NCBI GenBank assembly: GCA_949358305.1
Contig: OX442316.1
Span: 13,020,001-13,084,000, forward strand
DNA from: Strigamia acuminata
Lineage: Eukaryota > Arthropoda > Chilopoda > Geophilomorpha > Linotaeniidae
Direction of reading: 5' to 3'
Length of the DNA stretch: 64,000 bases
A program made the translations under genes and the position numbers. Shown piece by piece: positions 59,628 to 64,000 of the stretch. Below the pieces are notes generated by a model. It was given only the letters and a program-made list of their open reading frames with translations. It was not told where the DNA came from and ran no database searches. Position 1 is the first letter of the stretch. Each line of letters opens with the position of its first letter.

Positions 59628-59855
59628 TCTGCATCGTTCTAAGTTGCAGCACAGTAACTGTTGGAAATCGTTGGAAAGAATTTGCCTCAATTCGTAATGT
59701 TTAAAGTTGCTTTTATTTATTCGCACTTGCGCGACCAGCACGTGTTGGTTTCCAAAACGGAAGTGTCCAAGTCACATTTTGGGTTGCGAGATTACAAGAA
59801 CTCCCCCTGGTGGGAAACCCTCATTCGGGGTTTGCATATTGGATCCAGGTGACAC

Positions 59856-59964
59856 TACCGTATTTCTTCAATTTGAAGATTCACTTTTTCCCCCTATACA
59901 AACATCTCTAAAAATGGGGAGCGTCTTACAATCAATGGCGTCTTAGAGTCGAAGAAGGACGGTA
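59856..59964. mobile_element. Short TIR element, about 109 bp
   Basis: TACCGTATTTCTTCAATTTG at the left; right end is the complement of TACCGTCCTTCTTCGACTC. Uninterrupted relative of the element at 55231-55520. Confidence 0.7.
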
Positions 59965-61030
59965 TTGCGCCCTTACGCCGCTTTTGTTTTTAAAATCTTT
60001 TTTCACTTCAATTAATTTTTAGGATAATGGTGGCGCGCAAATTACCAAGGGATGAAATGTAGAATCCCACAATTCCTCTCAAGGCTATAATTGTGGTAGA
60101 AAAAGACATTAATAACACGTTTTATAACAGATGTCAAGTTGTAATCTCGTTGCAGTGAATTTATCAACACTCGCCAATGGAATTTAATTAGTGCTTGCGC
60201 TGGGGGTGTCGTTCACTACTCTTTGAATCATTTATCAGGATCTCAAAAGAGTGAAGGAGGAAGGAAAGGGAAAAAAATGAAATATATTTTTCATATGCTT
60301 TTGCTCTCGAATGTTGCAGCTGAAATTGTAATAGACAAGTGATAAGTTAGGTGGAGTGGCAGAGGGATTAAAAATTTCAAGCGGATAGTTTAAATTTTCT
60401 AATGGAAAAAGAAAGAAATAAAAATAAATTGGAAAATGTAGGGGAAATTATTAAATAGTTGCTGTTGAGTATTGGATGTTGCTTTTCTTTTTGAATATGC
60501 ATTGTGGCTTGGAATTAATCATAGCACGCAACGATCCGAACTAATTTTCCATTTGCAAGTGCTATCAAGCGGAAATTAGTTCGTCATCTTTTCGTATATG
60601 CACCCAGCACTGTTTTGGATTTTTATAGGGCTGTATTAAGTATTTGGTTCGATACAAACAGGGGAAAAGGAACGCTAGACTTGTTCAGTGGGACGGCCCA
60701 CTTGATGTTGCATAAATCCTATCAACACGGATTTTGTGAACATGAAACTTGCACTCGAATGAGCACGCTATTAAGATTCAATAATGAAGCATGAGGCGTT
60801 TTATAGGAAAATATAATGCACCGAATGGAAAATTGTGCATTAAAAAAAACGGAAAAGGTTTAAAAGTAAAACGGGTGCTATTTTGCTTCTGCTTCACAAT
60901 GTTGGAAGTATAAGTCAGTATATTAAATGAAACAATAGAGAAGAAATATAAGCCAGCATTACTGATTCAGACTTTTAGTTTTCACTTCGGTGAATTGGTA
61001 TCATTTTGGAATTATTTGCTCAATATCAAC

Positions 61031-61500
61031 TTCCCACTCTATAAAAATTTTGAAAACTTTTGAAAAAGATTGGAAAAATGTAGATAAATTGTGAGAAATA
61101 TGAGAGAATGTATATAAGTTGTGAGGGATTTTAGAAATTTTAAAAAATTGTAAGATAAATGACAAATTTTTGAAAAATTGTGAGAAATATGAGAAATTTT
61201 TGAAAAATTGTGAGAAATATGAGAGCTTTTTGAAAAATTGTGATAAACTTGCAAAATTTTTGTAAAATTATGATAAATTGGAGAAATATTTGAAAAATTT
61301 AGAAAAAATTAGAGAAATCTTTAAAAAATAATTACAAATATGATAATTTGAATAAAATTGTGTTAAATTTGTACAAAATTGTGATAAATTAGTAAAAATT
61401 TGTGATAAATTTGCATAAAATTGTGATAAATTTGTATAAAATTGTGATAAATTTGAGAAAATGTAGAAAAATTGTAACAAATTTGAGAAATTTTGCTCGA
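61031..61500. repeat. Degenerate AT-rich tandem repeat
   Basis: About twenty-five imperfect units of 15-21 bp built on AAAATTGTGA(T/G)AAATTTG. It yields long repetitive minus-strand open frames that are not genes. Confidence 0.85.
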
Positions 61501-62861
61501 CGGTTTGCCACTGCAAAACGATGGATTAAGTCTTTCTTGTCCATGGAAAAAGTTTTGAGGATAGCTAATGACATACAGAGCGATATGTAAATCTAAAGTT
61601 GTCGGTTTCTTAAGGCTAAACCTCAAAATGTGAACGTTACCGATAAAAAGTGGTAGGTCATGAACGAACGACGACATCACGATTTGACTTGAGTAGTAAG
61701 TAGGATTTGTGGCAAACAGATATCTTTGAGAATTGGGAGGGAAAAAAAAATCTCAGGCGACTCATATCTCTGCAAGGATGCTCTTTGGAGATAGCAAAGC
61801 CGACTTTTAATGTCACTCGAAACTTAGGACGGTATTTGAAACGAGGTATGATTGCCTCTGTATCAAAAAGTAACCTCAAGGAATAGGTGGAATGAACAAA
61901 TAAAAGGTCGATGAGACTTGGGAAAAAAGCGAAAAGAGATTTTTAGAAACGAAGCAAAATAGATTTTTGAGCACGTTTATTAAACATTTGAAACTCAACT
62001 TTAGAGTATCATCTTCAAAAGGAGAAGAACGAAAGAATATTATGTAGTAAAGTGACGGCTGCTGCTGTTGGTCGTCGACTTGGCTTCGATGAGCTATTTA
62101 CAAAGAAGAGGAATTTGAAAAGAGGACGGCGGAGTGGAGGAAAAGAAATGGAATGTAAAAGAAAATAGGGAAATAGCTATGGTTTTTTTTCTTTTCTTTT
62201 CTTTCTTTTCTTTTTCTTCTTTTTTCTTTTTAAAACTTCTGAACCTTTTTTCTTTCCTTTCTTTTTCTTCTTTGCTTTTGCATTCCATTAACAACCCATT
62301 TGAATGATAGAAAGAATGCAGTCGTGTAGACTACGAAGCAGACAATGGGCTGAGGGTTAAAAGGAAAGAAAACTTGGGGAAAAAATAATTAAAAATGGAT
62401 GTCAAAGGTGTTTGTTGGTGTTATTTTGGTTGCATGTTGTAAAGTTTGATTTAGAAAGAACTGGATTTGTTTTTGTCCGCTTTGTTGTATACACAATACA
62501 TAGTAAGTTTAGTTTGTATTCGATCCTTCACAGTGCTTGTCGACGGCCTTGTCATTTATTTGGTTAAGCCATCCTGCATTCATGGTCTGTACACAACAAC
62601 AGATATTCTTCGCGGATGTTGGTCAGGTTCATGTCAGTGCTGCTTTCGAGTTCCGACACGATATTGGGCAGTCGTTCAACTTCCGTTTTCTGGGTTTAAC
62701 TAGAAGGGGTCTGTGATGAGTAAACAACAAATTATTCGTCCGAAACAGGAAATTTCTGTCCTCCGAAAGTTGAATCTAAAGAAACCTATGAAAACAGTGT
62801 CAGTTTAATTTTTCCACATTAGGTGCATTCAATTCTCAAAAGACAAATTCACATCTTATAT
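61501..62861. other. Gene-free region
   Basis: Polypyrimidine (CTTTT)n tract at 62183-62275. No exon recognised. Confidence 0.5.
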
Positions 62862-63250
62862 AAAGGGTCTTTCAGAATTCATGTTACACAGAAATAGGGG
62901 GTATAGAGGGGGACCAGGAAATCACGTTTCCACTAATCAAAAATTCCAAAAAAAAATTTCCACTTAGTCACAGCTGTGCATTGATGCACATGGTAGACAT
63001 GTAGAGCATCTCTTGTAATAAACTTCTGCTGTTGGCTACCGATTGTGTTTTTATTTGGGAATTGCACTTTAACCTGGGAAACGTGGGCAACATACGTGAT
63101 GCGCGATATTTGAAATCTTCCATTGTTTTTGGGGCTGTGACTAAGTTGGAAATTTTTTTTGGAATTTTTGATTAGTGGAAACGTGATCGCCTGGTCCCGC
63201 TCTACACCCCCTATTTCTATGTAACATGAATTCTGAACCACCCTGTATAT
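62862..63250. mobile_element. Element with long TIRs (about 115 bp)
   Basis: Arms 62863-62977 and 63131-63248 are complementary over almost their full length (TTCAGAATTCATGTTACA, GGGACCAGG, CACGTTTCCACTAATC, CACAGC). Right edge reads TACAGGGTGGTTCAGAA on the minus strand. The 102-codon frame inside is non-coding. Confidence 0.85.
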
Positions 63251-64000
63251 ATTGTTAGTTTTATGTTACCATGAAAACATGTATAATTATTGCGTGTGCA
63301 GTTATATTGTTGTTCAATGTATACTTGGTATGAAGTGTTTGTTACACGTGAGTAAATTAATTGTTTCAATTTTCATCTTGTGTCGTTTATTTGCCGAGTC
63401 TTACATGTATATTATAAAATATATTTTTTGTTTCTCGTTTCATTAAAACGTGCAGGAATTTTCGAAATTTTGCTTATTTGGAGTAAATTCAAGCAAAAAG
63501 TTCATTTTTTTCTGGAGTAAATAATGTACTTTTTAGTTGTAAATCTGACTTCAACACGCTTCAGCAACCGATGGAATGTCGGTAAAAGCTCTAGATGATA
63601 GAGAGAGAGAATATAATTTTCGTGGTGCGTGAATTCAGTCAATCATTAGGGAATAATGTCCTGTTAAATGAATGAGGTTTGGAGATCATTTGCCAACAGC
63701 TCCATGTAATAACGAAAGAGACCTTTTACTAAGTAGCTAAATGCGGCTTATCTGCGGTACAGAAGTAAGTGCGGTCACTTTTGGTTACTGGCTATAGTGT
63801 GCTGACACTAATATAACCCGGTGCTTCTGTCGCGAAAAGTGTGAAGTAAAGAGGCCGTATCAAGAGACATTTTTATTCTGTTAAATGGCTAAGGGCTCGG
63901 TCTCGACATAATGTGGGAGGAATAAAAATTTGCTCTTACTGTAATGCGGTTGCCCTTAAAGCTTAAGCAAAATGTGGGGATAGGTTATTGGAATTTGATG
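63251..64000. other. Gene-free region
   Basis: Nothing recognised. Confidence 0.4.

Noticed and set aside
61039-61680. Repetitive minus-strand frames rich in F, N, S, L
   Set aside because: Products of the degenerate AT-rich tandem repeat.

Overview
The window looks like AT-rich arthropod nuclear DNA. Evidence: short spliced introns with consensus GT..AG ends, two AA15-type lytic polysaccharide monooxygenase (LPMO) genes, tandem secreted S1 serine proteases, a gypsy-type LTR retrotransposon, many small inverted-repeat (MITE-like) elements, and TTAGG-type pentamer repeats. Order or species cannot be fixed from this sequence; insect, apterygote hexapod and crustacean all remain possible.

Layout. 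1-17.9 kb: two tandem minus-strand copies (A, 143-13465; B, 14718-17874) of a 12-exon SLC5-family sodium-coupled transporter gene (monocarboxylate/multivitamin transporter-like). The first eleven exons have identical lengths in both copies. Copy A is interrupted by a complete 10.57-kb Ty3/gypsy element (573-11142) in the same orientation as the gene, with 1,589-bp LTRs differing at only three positions. It landed exactly on the 3' splice site of exon 12's predecessor intron (intron 10, acceptor of exon 11). Copy B supplies the uninterrupted site.

20.6-23.7 kb: a plus-strand SLC24/NCKX-like cation/calcium exchanger whose signal-peptide core is written by a (TTA)7 microsatellite and whose alpha-2 repeat lacks the aspartate linked to K+ dependence.

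24.2-37.0 kb: a minus-strand cluster of secreted enzymes: a 15-exon double-S1-domain protease (first domain intact, second with catalytic His and Ser replaced), two AA15-like LPMO genes of matched structure, and three single-domain trypsin-like proteases with matched 7-exon structure. Together they read as a digestive or extracellular hydrolase cluster; that role is inference.

37-64 kb: I find no convincing exon. This stretch holds transposon relics and tandem repeats: several TIR elements, a hAT-like element with an 8-bp target duplication inside a 31-bp minisatellite, a 5S rRNA-derived SINE, a nested pair of small elements, and a TIR element containing a (TTAGG/TCAGG)n array. It may be intergenic or a very long intron of a gene outside the window.

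All exon joins were derived by eye from splice signals, phase and comparison between paralogues; transcripts were not available.
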